The notes under the pieces are model-generated. The model made no database searches, had not been told where the DNA came from, and worked only from the letters and a program-made list of their open reading frames with translations. From Pseudomonas rhizoryzae (lineage in GTDB: Bacteria; Pseudomonadota; Gammaproteobacteria; Pseudomonadales; Pseudomonadaceae): a stretch of DNA of 50,103 nt. Below are positions 36,948 through 46,292 of the stretch, one piece after another. Each line of letters starts with the position of its first letter. Position 1 is the first letter of the stretch. The stretch is taken from NCBI RefSeq assembly GCF_005250615.1, contig NZ_SULM01000020.1:1-50103 (forward strand). Reading direction: 5' to 3'. Made by a program: the position numbers and the translations under genes.

Positions 36948-38897
36948 TCAGCCGGAGGCGCCACCGGCCAGGCGCGGCGAGGCTGCGGCTTGGGCGGCTT
37001 CCAGGGTCGCCAGGCGTCCGCGCACCGCGCGTTCGATCCCGGCCACATCCAGGCCGCACTCGGCGAGCATCTCGGTGGGCTTGGCGTGTTCGATGTAGCT
37101 GTCCGGCAGACCCAGGTTGAGCACCGGCAGGACCAGGGCGTTAGCCTGCAGGAATTCGTTGACCGCACTGCCGGCGCCGCCCATGACGCTGTTCTCCTCG
37201 ACGGTGACCAGCAGGTCGTGATCGGCGGCGAACTGGCGGATCAGCGTCTCGTCCAGGGGTTTGACGAATCTCATGTCGGCGACGCTGGCGTCCAGGCGCT
37301 CGGCGACCTGTAGGGCTTCGGCCAATTGCACGCCGAAGACCAGGAAGCCGACCTTGGTGCCGCTCTTCAGGCCGCTGCGGCGGCGTACCACGCCCTGGCC
37401 GATGGGCAGGGGCTCCAGGCCCGCATCGAGAGCGGCATTGGGGCCGTTGCCACGCGGGTAGCGCACCGCGGCCGGACCCCGGTGGCGATAGCCGGTGGTC
37501 AGCAGGCGGCGCAGCTCGTTCTCGTCGCTGGGCGCCATGATCACCATGCCGGGGATGCAGCGCAGATAAGCCAGATCGAAGCTGCCGGCGTGGGTCGGGC
37601 CGTCTTCACCCACCAGACCGGCGCGATCGATGGCGAAGAGCACGTCGAGGTTCTGCACCGCCACGTCATGGATCAACTGGTCGTAGGCACGCTGCAGGAA
37701 GGTGGAATAGATGGCCACCACCGGTTTCATGCCGTCGCAGGCTAGGCCCGCGGCCAGGGTCACCGCGTGCTGCTCGGCGATGGCCACGTCGAAGTAGCGC
37801 TCGGGATAGCGCTCGGCGAAGCGGATCAGGTCGGAGCCTTCCTTCATCGCCGGGGTGATGCCCACCAACTTGGGATCGGCAGCGGCCATGTCGCACAGCC
37901 AGTCGCCGAAGATGTTGGAGTACTTGGGTGCACCGGGGCGCTTTGGCTTGGCGTCCAACGGTTCCAGCTTGGTGATGGCGTGGTAGCCGATGGGGTCGGC
38001 TTCGGCGATGGACAGGCCCTTGCCCTTGCGAGTGATCACATGGAGGAATTGCGGACCCTTGGCGTCGCGCAGGTTGCTCAGGGTGGTGACCAGGGTTGGC
38101 AGGTCGTGGCCGTCGATGGGGCCAATGTAGTTCCAGCCCAGTTCCTCGAAGAGGGTGCCGGGTACCAGCATGCCCTTGGCGGCTTCTTCGGTGCGGCGGG
38201 CGATTTCCCAGGCACCGGGCAGCTTGGAGAGCGCCTTCTTGCCGTTCTCGCGCAGGTGCTGGTAGGTGCGGCTGGAAAGCAGCCGCGCCAGGTAGTTGGA
38301 CAGGCCACCGACATTGCGCGAGATGGACATGTCGTTGTCGTTGAGCACCACCAGCATGTTGGCGCCGGTGTCCGAGGCGTGATTGAGCGCCTCGAAGGCC
38401 ATGCCGGCGGTCAGGGCGCCGTCGCCGATCACCGCGACCGACTTGCGCTCGATGCCCTGCAACTGGGCGGCGATGGCCATGCCCAGGGCGGCGCCGATGG
38501 AGGTGCTGGAGTGGCCGACGCCAAAGGTGTCGTACTCGCTCTCGCTGCGCCGCGGGAAGGCGGCCAGGCCGTCCTTCTGGCGCAGGCTGGCCATGCCCTC
38601 GCGGCGCCCGGTGAGGATCTTGTGCGGATAGGCCTGGTGGCCGACGTCCCATACCAGTCGGTCTTCCGGGGTGTTGAAGACGTAGTGCAGGGCCACGGTC
38701 AGCTCGATGACGCCCAGGCCGGCGCCGAAATGACCGCCGGTCTGGCCTACGGTCCACAGGAGAAAGGCGCGCAGTTCGTCGGCGACGGCTTCCAGCTCGG
38801 CGTCACCGAGCTGGCGCAGCTGGACCGGCGAGTCGATGCGGTCGAGCAGGGGCGTCGCGGGACGCTGGCGGGGAATCTCGTGAAACGTCTTGGGCAT
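36948..38897 (-). CDS. dxs: 1-deoxy-D-xylulose-5-phosphate synthase
   Basis: Protein of 649 residues, the thiamine-diphosphate enzyme that starts the MEP isoprenoid pathway from pyruvate and glyceraldehyde 3-phosphate. Motifs: [51 protein letters not shown] for TPP binding, and [15 protein letters not shown] with [19 protein letters not shown]. The start [13 protein letters not shown] at 38897 is chosen over an upstream in-frame start at 38981. The C-terminal tail is a little longer than in P. aeruginosa. ispA, from the same pathway, lies upstream. Confidence 0.96.
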   Translation of the reverse strand: MPKTFHEIPRQRPATPLLDRIDSPVQLRQLGDAELEAVADELRAFLLWTVGQTGGHFGAGLGVIELTVALHYVFNTPEDRLVWDVGHQAYPHKILTGRREGMASLRQKDGLAAFPRRSESEYDTFGVGHSSTSIGAALGMAIAAQLQGIERKSVAVIGDGALTAGMAFEALNHASDTGANMLVVLNDNDMSISRNVGGLSNYLARLLSSRTYQHLRENGKKALSKLPGAWEIARRTEEAAKGMLVPGTLFEELGWNYIGPIDGHDLPTLVTTLSNLRDAKGPQFLHVITRKGKGLSIAEADPIGYHAITKLEPLDAKPKRPGAPKYSNIFGDWLCDMAAADPKLVGITPAMKEGSDLIRFAERYPERYFDVAIAEQHAVTLAAGLACDGMKPVVAIYSTFLQRAYDQLIHDVAVQNLDVLFAIDRAGLVGEDGPTHAGSFDLAYLRCIPGMVIMAPSDENELRRLLTTGYRHRGPAAVRYPRGNGPNAALDAGLEPLPIGQGVVRRRSGLKSGTKVGFLVFGVQLAEALQVAERLDASVADMRFVKPLDETLIRQFAADHDLLVTVEENSVMGGAGSAVNEFLQANALVLPVLNLGLPDSYIEHAKPTEMLAECGLDVAGIERAVRGRLATLEAAQAAASPRLAGGASG

Positions 38898-38974
38898 CTG
38901 GCTGATCACTTTGCGCAGAGAATTCGGCAGTTTACCCGATGCCCGCGTGGCATCCCAACAGCGGGCAGGGCGTC

Positions 38975-38994
38975 TTGTCATGCCCCTGTGACAA
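38975..38994. promoter_or_regulatory. Inverted repeat TTGTCA-N8-TGACAA upstream of dxs
   Basis: A perfect 6-bp inverted repeat spans 20 bases in the ispA-dxs gap, about 78 bases upstream of the dxs start. It looks like a dimeric regulator site. A possible dxs promoter (TTGGGA, 18 bases, TAAACT on the minus strand, 38958-38929) lies between it and the gene. Unassigned. Confidence 0.35.
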
Positions 38995-39047
38995 CGGACT
39001 AGGCGGCAAATGCGGCCCGGGTCACGAGTTTTTCCGCGTGCTGTCGT

Positions 39048-39926
39048 TCAACTGCGCCGCTCGACGATGTAGCGGGCCAAGGCCCGCAGGGGCGCCGCGC
39101 GCTCGCCGAGGTGGTGGATGGCGGCCAGGGCCATGTCGCGTAGCTCCAGCGCATAGGCCTTGGCGGGCTCAAGGCCGAGTAGCGCCGGGTAGGTGGGTTT
39201 GTCGCGGGCGAGGTCGGCGCCCTGGCGCTTGCCCAGGGTAGCGGTATCGCTCTCGATGTCGAGCACGTCGTCCCACACCTGGAAGGCCAGGCCGATGGCC
39301 TGGGCGTAGCGGGCCAGGGCGTCCTGATCGGCCAGGCTGGCAGCTTCGCTGGCAAGGGCGCCGAGCTGCACGCTGGCGGCGATCAGGGCGCCGGTCTTGT
39401 GCAGGTGCATGGTTTCCAGCGCCGGCTGGTCGATGCGGCGGCCGACCGATTCCAGATCGATGGCCTGGCCGCCGACCATGCCCGCCGGACCGCTGGCACG
39501 GGCCAGCACCGCGACCATCTCCAGCCGCACCGCGGCGTCCTGGGGCGCCGCCAGCAGGGTCTCGAAGGCCAGCGTCTGCAGGCCATCACCGGCGAGGATG
39601 GCGCAGGCTTCATCGTAGGCCTTGTGGGTGGTGGGGCGGCCGCGGCGCAGGTCGTCGTCGTCCATGGCTGGCAGGTCGTCATGGACCAGGGAATAGGCGT
39701 GGATCAGCTCCACCGCGCAGGCGGCCTGATCGGCACGGGCCGGATCGCCGCCCAGGGCTTCGCAGGCGGCGTAGACCAGCAATGGGCGTACCCGCTTGCC
39801 GCCGCCCATGACGCTGTAGGCCATGGCCGCATAGAGCCGGGCGAGTTCGGCGCGCGGGGCGGTGAAGAGCGGGGCGAGGGCGGTGTCGACGCGGGTCTGG
39901 CAGCGTTGCTGGTAGGCCTCGATCAT
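39048..39926 (-). CDS. ispA: Farnesyl diphosphate synthase (short-chain prenyltransferase)
   Basis: Protein of 292 residues. First Asp-rich motif [25 protein letters not shown] and second [19 protein letters not shown] bind magnesium-diphosphate. [14 protein letters not shown] is also conserved. It condenses IPP and DMAPP to C15. The ATG overlaps the xseB stop by 4 bases. xseB-ispA-dxs is the classical order. Confidence 0.96.
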   Translation of the reverse strand: MIEAYQQRCQTRVDTALAPLFTAPRAELARLYAAMAYSVMGGGKRVRPLLVYAACEALGGDPARADQAACAVELIHAYSLVHDDLPAMDDDDLRRGRPTTHKAYDEACAILAGDGLQTLAFETLLAAPQDAAVRLEMVAVLARASGPAGMVGGQAIDLESVGRRIDQPALETMHLHKTGALIAASVQLGALASEAASLADQDALARYAQAIGLAFQVWDDVLDIESDTATLGKRQGADLARDKPTYPALLGLEPAKAYALELRDMALAAIHHLGERAAPLRALARYIVERRS

Positions 39927-40165
39927 GCGTCGTCCCCGGCCGGGGCGAAGGGCGCGGCGCTGAGTTCGCCATCCTTTTCCAGCAGGATCTGTACCTTCTG
40001 CTCGGCCTGGGCCAGGGCGCCCTGGCATTCGCGGGTCAGGCGGATGCCCTGTTCGAAGGCGCCGAGGGAGTCCTCCAGGGACAGCTCGCCGCTTTCCAGG
40101 CGTTCCACCAGGGTCTGCAATTCGGCCAGGGATTGTTCGAAGTCGGGAGCTTTCTTGCGGGCCAT
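39923..40165 (-). CDS. xseB: Exodeoxyribonuclease VII small subunit
   Basis: Protein of 80 residues ([20 protein letters not shown]), a helical coiled-coil protein ([25 protein letters not shown]) that joins XseA to degrade single-stranded DNA. The longer open frame reaching 40360 runs through the ilvA leader region antisense and is not coding. ATG at 40165 is fitted to family length; no xseA is in the window. Confidence 0.95.
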   Translation of the reverse strand: MARKKAPDFEQSLAELQTLVERLESGELSLEDSLGAFEQGIRLTRECQGALAQAEQKVQILLEKDGELSAAPFAPAGDDA

Positions 40166-40243
40166 AGTGATTCTCGGCAGACGCGATCGGGTCGCGGGAA
40201 GGTAGCAACAGGTCAGCCATTGTGCCACAGCCATCGGCACCGC

Positions 40244-40273
40244 TTGACGCCGTGCCCGGCCAGGCCCTAGGGT
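40244..40273 (+). promoter_or_regulatory. Candidate promoter of the ilvA attenuated operon
   Basis: TTGACG (40244-40249), 18 bases, TAGGGT (40268-40273). Transcription would start at about 40280-40281, right at the leader-peptide ATG, which would make the leader mRNA leaderless. If the true start is further upstream, AGGG at 40269-40272 could be a ribosome binding site instead. Confidence 0.5.
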
Positions 40274-40280
40274 AGCGGTC

Positions 40281-40331
40281 ATGAAAACGCGCAGCCCCCA
40301 ACGCCCCAGCATTATTACCGCCATTACCTGA
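40281..40331 (+). CDS. ilvA leader peptide (Ile/Thr-rich, 16 residues)
   Basis: The short ORF encodes [16 protein letters not shown]. Five of the last six sense codons are Ile or Thr (ATT ATT ACC GCC ATT ACC), the product and substrate families of the threonine deaminase gene downstream. Such codons let ribosome stalling report Ile (or Thr) shortage. The stop codon overlaps the first base of hairpin segment 2 (40331), as attenuation requires. Start context is discussed under the promoter at 40244. Confidence 0.78.
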   Translation: MKTRSPQRPSIITAIT

Positions 40332-40381
40332 TGGCGGGACCGCGTTAGCTGCGCACCCAAACCCGCCCAAGAGGCGGGTTT
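40318..40381 (+). promoter_or_regulatory. Transcription attenuator of the SnoaL-ilvA operon
   Basis: Four segments are visible. Segment 1 CCGCCAT (40318-40324) pairs with segment 2 ATGGCGG (40331-40337). Segment 2 GGCGGG (40333-40338) can pair instead with segment 3 CCCGCC (40362-40367). Segment 3, AAACCCGCC (40359-40367), pairs with segment 4, GGCGGGTTT (40373-40381), to form the terminator. The T run after it is weak (GTACTTTCT). Stalling at the Ile codons (40311-40316) would cover segment 1 and allow 2:3 pairing, so readthrough occurs when Ile is scarce. Confidence 0.8.
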
Positions 40382-40426
40382 GTACTTTCTGACTCCTGGG
40401 CCCGATGCGAAGACCAGGAGAGCTCC

Positions 40427-40828
40427 ATGTCTACCGTTGCGCTGTGTGCCCGAATCCAGAGAGCAGATGCCCTCATCAATAGTCGCGATTTCGCGGCGCT
40501 GGCCGACTTCTATACCGAGGATGCCCTATTGGTGCTCAAGCCAGGGCTCCAAGTGAGTGGCCGTATGGCTATCATCGGTGCCTTCGAGCGCATCGCCGCG
40601 CATTTCGGCGATGACTTGCAGGTGCGGCAATCCTCTTTTCAGGTTCTGGCCACGGGTGACACGGCATTAGTCCTCGCGCGTTTGGCGCTGGGATCGGAAG
40701 ACCAGCCCGTGGCGCGGCGTCAGGCTACCTATGTCTTTCGACGGGAAGCTGATGACCAATGGCGTTGTGCGGTAGATAACTCCTATGGGACTGGGCTGTT
40801 GGACGCCCAGCTGGAGGTCGCGCCATGA
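40427..40828 (+). CDS. SnoaL/NTF2-like protein coupled to ilvA
   Basis: Protein of 133 residues with the cone-shaped NTF2/SnoaL (DUF4440-type) fold pattern: helix [30 protein letters not shown], then [16 protein letters not shown] and strand blocks ending [12 protein letters not shown]. Members bind small molecules or act as isomerases; no function can be assigned. CAGGAG (40414-40419) precedes the ATG. Its stop overlaps the ilvA start (ATGA), and both lie behind the attenuator, so it is made together with threonine deaminase. Confidence 0.78.
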   Translation: MSTVALCARIQRADALINSRDFAALADFYTEDALLVLKPGLQVSGRMAIIGAFERIAAHFGDDLQVRQSSFQVLATGDTALVLARLALGSEDQPVARRQATYVFRREADDQWRCAVDNSYGTGLLDAQLEVAP

Positions 40829-42366
40829 CCTCTCAGGAACCCGCCACCGATCTCTTGCAGCGCTATGCCCGCAAGATCCTCGAAGCTCCTGTCTACGACG
40901 TAGCCATCGAAACGCCCCTGCAACCGGCGCGGGCGCTGTCCGAGCGACTGGGCTGCCAGGTGCTGCTCAAGCGCGAAGACCTGCAGCCGGTGTTCTCCTT
41001 CAAGATCCGTGGCGCCTACACCAAGCTGGCCAGCCTTTCGACCGAGGAAAAGGCTCGCGGGGTGATCGCCGCCAGCGCCGGCAACCATGCCCAGGGCCTG
41101 GCCCTGGCTGCCCGTGAGCTGGGTGTGCGGGCGATCATCGTGATGCCGCGGACCACGCCCGAGCTCAAGGTCATCGGCGTGCAATCGCGTGGCGGCGAGG
41201 TGGTGCTGCACGGCGACGCCTTTCCCGAGGCCCTGGCCGAGGCGCTGCGCCTGGCCGACGAGCAGGGCTACACCTTCGTCCCGCCCTACGACGACCCGGA
41301 CGTCATCGCCGGCCAGGGCACCGTGGCCATGGAGATCCTGCGCCAGCACCCCGGTCGTCTGGACGCCATCTTCGTCCCGGTCGGTGGTGGCGGTCTGATC
41401 GCCGGTATCGCGGCCTACGTGAAATACCTGCGCCCGGAGATCAAGGTCATCGGCGTCGAGCCGGACGATTCCAATTGCCTGCAACAGGCCATGGCCGCGG
41501 ATGAGCGGGTGGTGCTGCCGCGGGTAGGGCTATTCGCCGATGGCGTGGCCGTGGCCCAGATCGGCCATCACACCTTCGAGATCTGCCGGCGCTATGTCGA
41601 CGAGGTGATCACCGTCAGCAGCGACGAGATCTGCGCGGCGATCAAGGACATCTACGACGACACCCGCTCCATCACCGAACCGGCCGGTGCCCTGGGCGTG
41701 GCCGGGATCAAGAAATATGCGGAGCGTGTGGGCTCCAGCGGCCAGGTGCTGGTGGCCATCGATTCGGGTGCCAACGTCAACTTTGACCGGCTGCGCCACG
41801 TGGCCGAGCGCGCCGAATTGGGCGAGCAGCGCGAAGCCATCATCGCCGTGACCATCCCCGAGCGACCCGGTAGCTTCCGCGCCTTCTGCGAAGCCCTGGG
41901 CCGGCGGCAGATCACCGAGTTCAACTACCGCTATCACACCGGTGAGAAGGCCCACATCTTCGTCGGCGTCCAGACCCATCCCCAGCGCGATCCGCGCGAG
42001 GCTTTGCTGCAGGGGCTGCGCGACCAGGGTTTCCCGGTGCTGGACCTGACCGACAACGAACTGGCCAAGCTGCACATCCGCCACACCGTGGGTGGCCATG
42101 CAGCGCGGGTGGATCAGGAGCAGGTGTTCCGCTTCGAATTCCCCGAGCGGCCCGGAGCGCTGTTCGACTTTCTCGAACGGCTGGGCGGGCGTTGGAACAT
42201 CAGCATGTTCCATTACCGCAATCACGGCGCGGCGGATGGCCGGGTGTTCGCGGCGCTGGAGGCCAATGACGCCGAGCGCGAAGAGCTGCTGGCGACGCTG
42301 GATGCCATCGGCTATCGCTATTGGGACGAGACGGAGAATCCGGCGTATCGGTTGTTCATCGCCTGA
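40825..42366 (+). CDS. ilvA: Biosynthetic threonine deaminase (threonine ammonia-lyase)
   Basis: Protein of 513 residues, PLP enzyme turning threonine into 2-oxobutanoate, the first step to isoleucine. PLP Lys lies in FSFKIRGAYTKL; ASAGNHAQGLA and VPVGGGGLIAGIA bind the cofactor. The C-terminal 190 residues carry two ACT-like regulatory units (AIIAVTIPERPGSFRAFCEALG and FRFEFPERPGALFDFLERLGG), the form inhibited by isoleucine. The long form and the Ile-coding attenuator upstream both support the biosynthetic role rather than catabolic TdcB. Confidence 0.96.
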   Translation: MTSQEPATDLLQRYARKILEAPVYDVAIETPLQPARALSERLGCQVLLKREDLQPVFSFKIRGAYTKLASLSTEEKARGVIAASAGNHAQGLALAARELGVRAIIVMPRTTPELKVIGVQSRGGEVVLHGDAFPEALAEALRLADEQGYTFVPPYDDPDVIAGQGTVAMEILRQHPGRLDAIFVPVGGGGLIAGIAAYVKYLRPEIKVIGVEPDDSNCLQQAMAADERVVLPRVGLFADGVAVAQIGHHTFEICRRYVDEVITVSSDEICAAIKDIYDDTRSITEPAGALGVAGIKKYAERVGSSGQVLVAIDSGANVNFDRLRHVAERAELGEQREAIIAVTIPERPGSFRAFCEALGRRQITEFNYRYHTGEKAHIFVGVQTHPQRDPREALLQGLRDQGFPVLDLTDNELAKLHIRHTVGGHAARVDQEQVFRFEFPERPGALFDFLERLGGRWNISMFHYRNHGAADGRVFAALEANDAEREELLATLDAIGYRYWDETENPAYRLFIA

Positions 42367-42586
42367 CGAGGTCGAGTCGGTCTGGCTAACCGTGCTCGGC
42401 GGCGGTAGGAAGTTTCCACTCACGCTCGAGCCGCTTTCGTCGCTAATCCCCCTGCGGACGCTGACCTGGGCGAGCCGCTCTAGCTAAAGGTGCTGCGGCC
42501 GTCGCTACCAGGTATGGAGCCTTCGCGACTGGGGCGGAGTGCAGTCGACACTTGTAGGAGGATCGCGCAAAAAACAGGATGTAGTC

Positions 42587-43981
42587 GTGAAACTGGAAAA
42601 ACGCAGTATCGAGTTCGTGCCCCACGCCGAGCGTTATGGCACCCCCAAGCGCCTGTTCACCATCTGGTTCAGCTCCAACTTTCAAATCACGGCGCTGATG
42701 GTGGGAACCTTGGGTATCTCCGCGGGCCTGGGCTTTGGCTGGACCCTGTTGGGCCTGCTGGTCGGCAATCTGATCGGCACCATTTTCATGGCGGCGCACT
42801 CGGCTCAGGGGCCGCATCTGGGCGTGCCGCAAATGATCCAGAGTCGGGCGCAGTTCGGCGTCTGTGGCGCGGCGCTGCCGCTGCTGGTCATGGTGGTTGC
42901 GGCAGTGCTGTTCCTGGCCGCCAGCGGCGTGCTCATGCGTGACGCGCTCAAGGCGCTGATACCCATGAGCGACGATCACGCCATCATCCTGGTGGGGGTG
43001 CTGACCTTCGTCATAGGCTTCGTCGGCTATGAACTGATTCACCGACTCGGGGCCTGGATGAGTCTGTTGTCCACCCTGGTGTTCTCGGCTGCCTTGCTGC
43101 TGATCCTGCTGCGGCACCACGAGTTGGCGGGCGCCGTCAGCGCCAGTGCCGGGTTTTCCTGGCTGGCTTTCAATCTGGTCGTGGCTCAGTCGGCGTCCTG
43201 GACCCTGGGGTATGGCCCCTATGTCGCCGACTACTCACGCTACCTTCCCGCCACCGTCAGTACCCGCAACACCTTCCTGATGACCTACTGCGGCTGTGCC
43301 CTGGGCTCTTTCGCGATGATGGCGCTGGGCGCGCTGCTGGCGGTACAGATCCCCTCGGCGCTCGGGCAGGACCCCGCCACCGTGATCGCCGGGCTGTTCG
43401 GTCCCTGGGCGCCGTTGATCCTGGGCGTGATCGTACTGGGCGTCATTCAATACAACGTGCTCTGTCTGTACAGCGCCTATATGTCGTCCGTGACGATCTT
43501 CGGTGCCTTTGGCGCGCTCCATCAGGTGACGCCCTGGGCCAAGGCCGGCGTGATGGCGGTATTGACCCTCGCGGCGACCCTGATCGCCATCGTGACGCAG
43601 TATCGCTTCGACGTGTTCTTCGCGGACATCCTGATCGGCCAGTTGTATCTGCTGATTCCCTGGAGTGCGATCAATCTGGTCGACTATTACTTCATCTGCC
43701 ACGGCCACTACGAGGTGAACGAGCTGTATGACGCCAAGGGCCGCTACGGTCGCTTCAACCGGCGCACTCTTAGCGTCTATGCCGTGTCGATCATCGGCAC
43801 CGTGCCCTTCATGAAGCTGTCCTTCTACACCGGTTTCGTCGCCAACTGGTTGAACGCCGACATCAGCTGGATGGTGGGATTGGCGCTGGCGGGCCTGCTG
43901 TATTACCTGGTCAACAGTCCCGCCCCTAGCCCCGCAGCCACCGTCGGCCACTCGACAGCGAGTGATCGGCGGTCGTCTTGA
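42587..43981 (+). CDS. NCS1-family permease (cytosine/purine/allantoin type)
   Basis: Protein of 464 residues with about 12 membrane segments. NFQITALMVGTLGISAGLGFGWTLLGLLVGNLIGTIF and HSAQGPHLGVPQMIQSRAQFG are close to the NCS1 family motifs, and WTLGYGPYVADYSRYLP is the substrate-region motif of CodB-like members. It probably imports a nucleobase or related compound with a cation; the substrate cannot be told from sequence. GTG start at 42587 with AGGA (42576-42579). No catabolic gene is adjacent. A 6-bp hairpin (44002-44016) lies between it and the convergent DUF748 gene. Confidence 0.87.
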   Translation: MKLEKRSIEFVPHAERYGTPKRLFTIWFSSNFQITALMVGTLGISAGLGFGWTLLGLLVGNLIGTIFMAAHSAQGPHLGVPQMIQSRAQFGVCGAALPLLVMVVAAVLFLAASGVLMRDALKALIPMSDDHAIILVGVLTFVIGFVGYELIHRLGAWMSLLSTLVFSAALLLILLRHHELAGAVSASAGFSWLAFNLVVAQSASWTLGYGPYVADYSRYLPATVSTRNTFLMTYCGCALGSFAMMALGALLAVQIPSALGQDPATVIAGLFGPWAPLILGVIVLGVIQYNVLCLYSAYMSSVTIFGAFGALHQVTPWAKAGVMAVLTLAATLIAIVTQYRFDVFFADILIGQLYLLIPWSAINLVDYYFICHGHYEVNELYDAKGRYGRFNRRTLSVYAVSIIGTVPFMKLSFYTGFVANWLNADISWMVGLALAGLLYYLVNSPAPSPAATVGHSTASDRRSS

Positions 43982-44022
43982 TTCAGTACCTGAAGTAGCG
44001 GGCGTGCCGGGCACGCTCCGCC

Positions 44023-45084
44023 TCAATCCGCGTCATAGCGCGCACTGAAGGCCCGCACGAAGGCATTGCGCAGGATATTGAAGAACGCCTGCAGCGGGCT
44101 GATGCTCTGATTCTTCACGCTGCCGGAGAGATCCACCCGGGTGGCGAATTGGTCGCGCCGCTGGTTCTTGAGCAGCGTCTGGGCGGTGCCGACCACCGCC
44201 TCCCAGGCGCTTTCCAGGGCGTTCTTGTTGCGGCTCTCGACGTCCTGCCGCCAGTCGAAGATGTCGACGTTCTGCATCAGCGGCTTCACGTAGCCACTGA
44301 GTTGTCCGTCCACCGCCTTGGCTTCCACCACCACGTCACCGGTGCCGGCGCGGAAATCGAATTTGCCGTAGGCGCGGGCGAAGTCATTGAGCTTGGGCAG
44401 ATCGATGTCGGTCACTCGCAGGCGGAAATCGAAGTCGGTGAAGTTCTTGAAAGGATCGAAGTGGGCGCTGGCCTCCAGCGGCGCGCTGCCGAGGATGGCG
44501 GCCTTGCCCTCGAAGTGGGCGATGCGTTCGCCCTGGGCATCGGCGGCGTTGGTCAGGTTGTAGAGGCTGGCGTTGACGGCGGTGGCCGCCAGATTCACCG
44601 GGGGCGTGGAGGTGAAGTTGCGGAAGGTCACTCGACCGTCCACCACCCGCACCTCGTCGAGGGTGATGGAGATGAGCTTGTCCACCTGGGCTTGCCAGTC
44701 GGTGCCCTCACCGGTCTGCGACTGCTCCTTGCGCGCACCGCCGTCGACGAAGTTGAGTTCGGGGTGCTCGAAGCGGATGCGACCGACGATGGCGTGATCC
44801 CGCCACAGCGAACGCCAACTCACCGCGATATCGATGCCCGGCGCCTTGAGGAAGGGCACCGGCACCTTGCCGTTGACCTTGACGATCTCCAGTCCCTCTA
44901 GGCGATAGGCGCCGCGCCACCAGGCCAGGTCCACATCGGCGATCTGGCCACGATAGTCGCCCATGTCCGCTAGTTTCTCGTTGAGGTAGTGGCGGATCAG
45001 CAGGGGCGCGGCCAGGTGCAGGCAGAGCAGCGCGACCAACAAGCCGAGCAACAGATAGGCAGGGAGGCGCAGTCGCTGAGACAT
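44023..45084 (-). CDS. DUF748 (AsmA-like) envelope protein
   Basis: Protein of 353 residues with one N-terminal membrane anchor (LPAYLLLGLLVALLCLHLAAPLLI) and a periplasmic beta-rich body: VDLAWWRGAYRLEGLEIVKVNGKVPVPFLKAPGIDIAVSWRSLWRD and IRFEHPELNFVDGG are typical of DUF748/AsmA-like proteins, which are linked to lipid transport between membranes. The role here is inference from the superfamily. It diverges from the GGDEF gene. Confidence 0.82.
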   Translation of the reverse strand: MSQRLRLPAYLLLGLLVALLCLHLAAPLLIRHYLNEKLADMGDYRGQIADVDLAWWRGAYRLEGLEIVKVNGKVPVPFLKAPGIDIAVSWRSLWRDHAIVGRIRFEHPELNFVDGGARKEQSQTGEGTDWQAQVDKLISITLDEVRVVDGRVTFRNFTSTPPVNLAATAVNASLYNLTNAADAQGERIAHFEGKAAILGSAPLEASAHFDPFKNFTDFDFRLRVTDIDLPKLNDFARAYGKFDFRAGTGDVVVEAKAVDGQLSGYVKPLMQNVDIFDWRQDVESRNKNALESAWEAVVGTAQTLLKNQRRDQFATRVDLSGSVKNQSISPLQAFFNILRNAFVRAFSARYDAD

Positions 45085-45218
45085 GACAGGCGGACCGTGG
45101 GCATTTCCTTTCTCGACCGCGGGAAGTCGAGCGAGGTTCGTCGGCGCCTGGCCTTACGTTGGGCCGCGTTTCGCCGCATAGTAGCGGGGTATGCGGCTTT
45201 TATGACGTCAATCAGTTC

Positions 45219-46121
45219 ATGGCCATCGATCTGCAGGCGCTCTATCCCAAGCTCATCCAGCTGATGCCCGATGCGCTCTTCGTCGTCGATCCGACCGATC
45301 ACATCGTGTTCGTGAGCGATGCCTGCGAGGCTCTGCTGGGCTATCGTCCCGACGAAATGATAGGGACATTGATCACCCACTACATGCATCCCGACGATCT
45401 GGCGGCCACGCGGGCGTCCATCGAGCGGGTCATGAATGGCCAGCCGCATCGAGATTTCCGCAACAGATACGTGCACAAGGATGGCCACGCCGTGTACATC
45501 CTCTGGTCGGCCTTCTGGTCCGCCGAAGTGGGCGCGCGTATCGGCGTGGCGCGTGACGTGACGGCGCTGGCCGAGGCCGAAGCGCAATTGCGGTTCCTCG
45601 CCCATCACGATCCCCTGACGCGGGTGAGCAATCGGGCCCTGTTCAATGAGCGGCTGGACGCGGCGTTGCGCAACGCCCGGCGGTATCAGCACCCGTTCGC
45701 GCTGGTCTTCTTGGACGTGAACGACTTCAAGGGGATCAACGACCGCCATGGGCACGCGGCGGGTGATCGGGTGCTCTGCGAGATCGCGCGGCGGCTGCGG
45801 GGGAGCCTTCGCGAGACGGATACGGTGGCGCGCCTGGGCGGCGACGAATTCGTCTTGCTGCTGACCGGGCTCCAGTCGCCGGATGACCTGGACCCCAAAC
45901 TCGCCCAGTTGCGGGCGCTGCTGGCCCAGCCGTTGGAGGGGGCGGAGTGGTCGTTCGCCATGCCGTCCTGCAGCTTCGGCGTGGCCTGCTATCCCCGCGA
46001 TGGCCTGAACGCCGCGGCCTTGCTCAAGCATGCCGATGGGGCGATGTATCACATGAAGCACGCGCCTGGCGTGCAACGCGATCCACCGGAAGCGGCGTGC
46101 CATGAGAGGCTGCCCGGTTAG
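45219..46121 (+). CDS. PAS-GGDEF diguanylate cyclase
   Basis: Protein of 300 residues. A PAS domain (about 10-120; LMPDALFVVDPTDHIVFVSDACEALLGYRPDEMIG) is followed by a GGDEF domain with active-site RLGGDEFVLLL and, five residues earlier, an intact RETD inhibitory site. It would make c-di-GMP from two GTP and be inhibited by the product. No membrane segment is present, so it is a soluble sensor. Start taken at ATG 45219 (MAIDLQALYPKL); an upstream in-frame GTG/ATG at 45159 would add 20 residues. No strong RBS is seen. Confidence 0.9.
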   Translation: MAIDLQALYPKLIQLMPDALFVVDPTDHIVFVSDACEALLGYRPDEMIGTLITHYMHPDDLAATRASIERVMNGQPHRDFRNRYVHKDGHAVYILWSAFWSAEVGARIGVARDVTALAEAEAQLRFLAHHDPLTRVSNRALFNERLDAALRNARRYQHPFALVFLDVNDFKGINDRHGHAAGDRVLCEIARRLRGSLRETDTVARLGGDEFVLLLTGLQSPDDLDPKLAQLRALLAQPLEGAEWSFAMPSCSFGVACYPRDGLNAAALLKHADGAMYHMKHAPGVQRDPPEAACHERLPG

Positions 46122-46241
46122 ATCGTGGAGGGGCTGTCCGCCACCGCCGTGTCCTCACTCAACACCTCGGCAGCCAAGCTAAGCGTGGTTGCCGCCGCCC
46201 TCAGCTGGGCAGGTACTCCGCACTCCAGCTCTCGCTGATCG

Positions 46242-46292
46242 CGCCTGTTTTCAGCAAGCGGCCGATCTGTTCGGCGGGGCAGGCGTTTTTTT
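46242..46292 (+). terminator. Terminator-like structure with a T7 run
   Basis: CGCCTG (46242-46247) and CAGGCG (46280-46285) enclose an inner GCCGA/TCGGC hairpin and are followed by seven T. The 120-base distance from the GGDEF stop is long for a simple terminator. Confidence 0.55.

Noticed and set aside
42367-42586. Possible REP-like repeat before the NCS1 permease (around TTGTAGGAGG, 42552-42561)
   Set aside because: Only a short fragment resembles Pseudomonas REP ends and no paired inverted unit is present.
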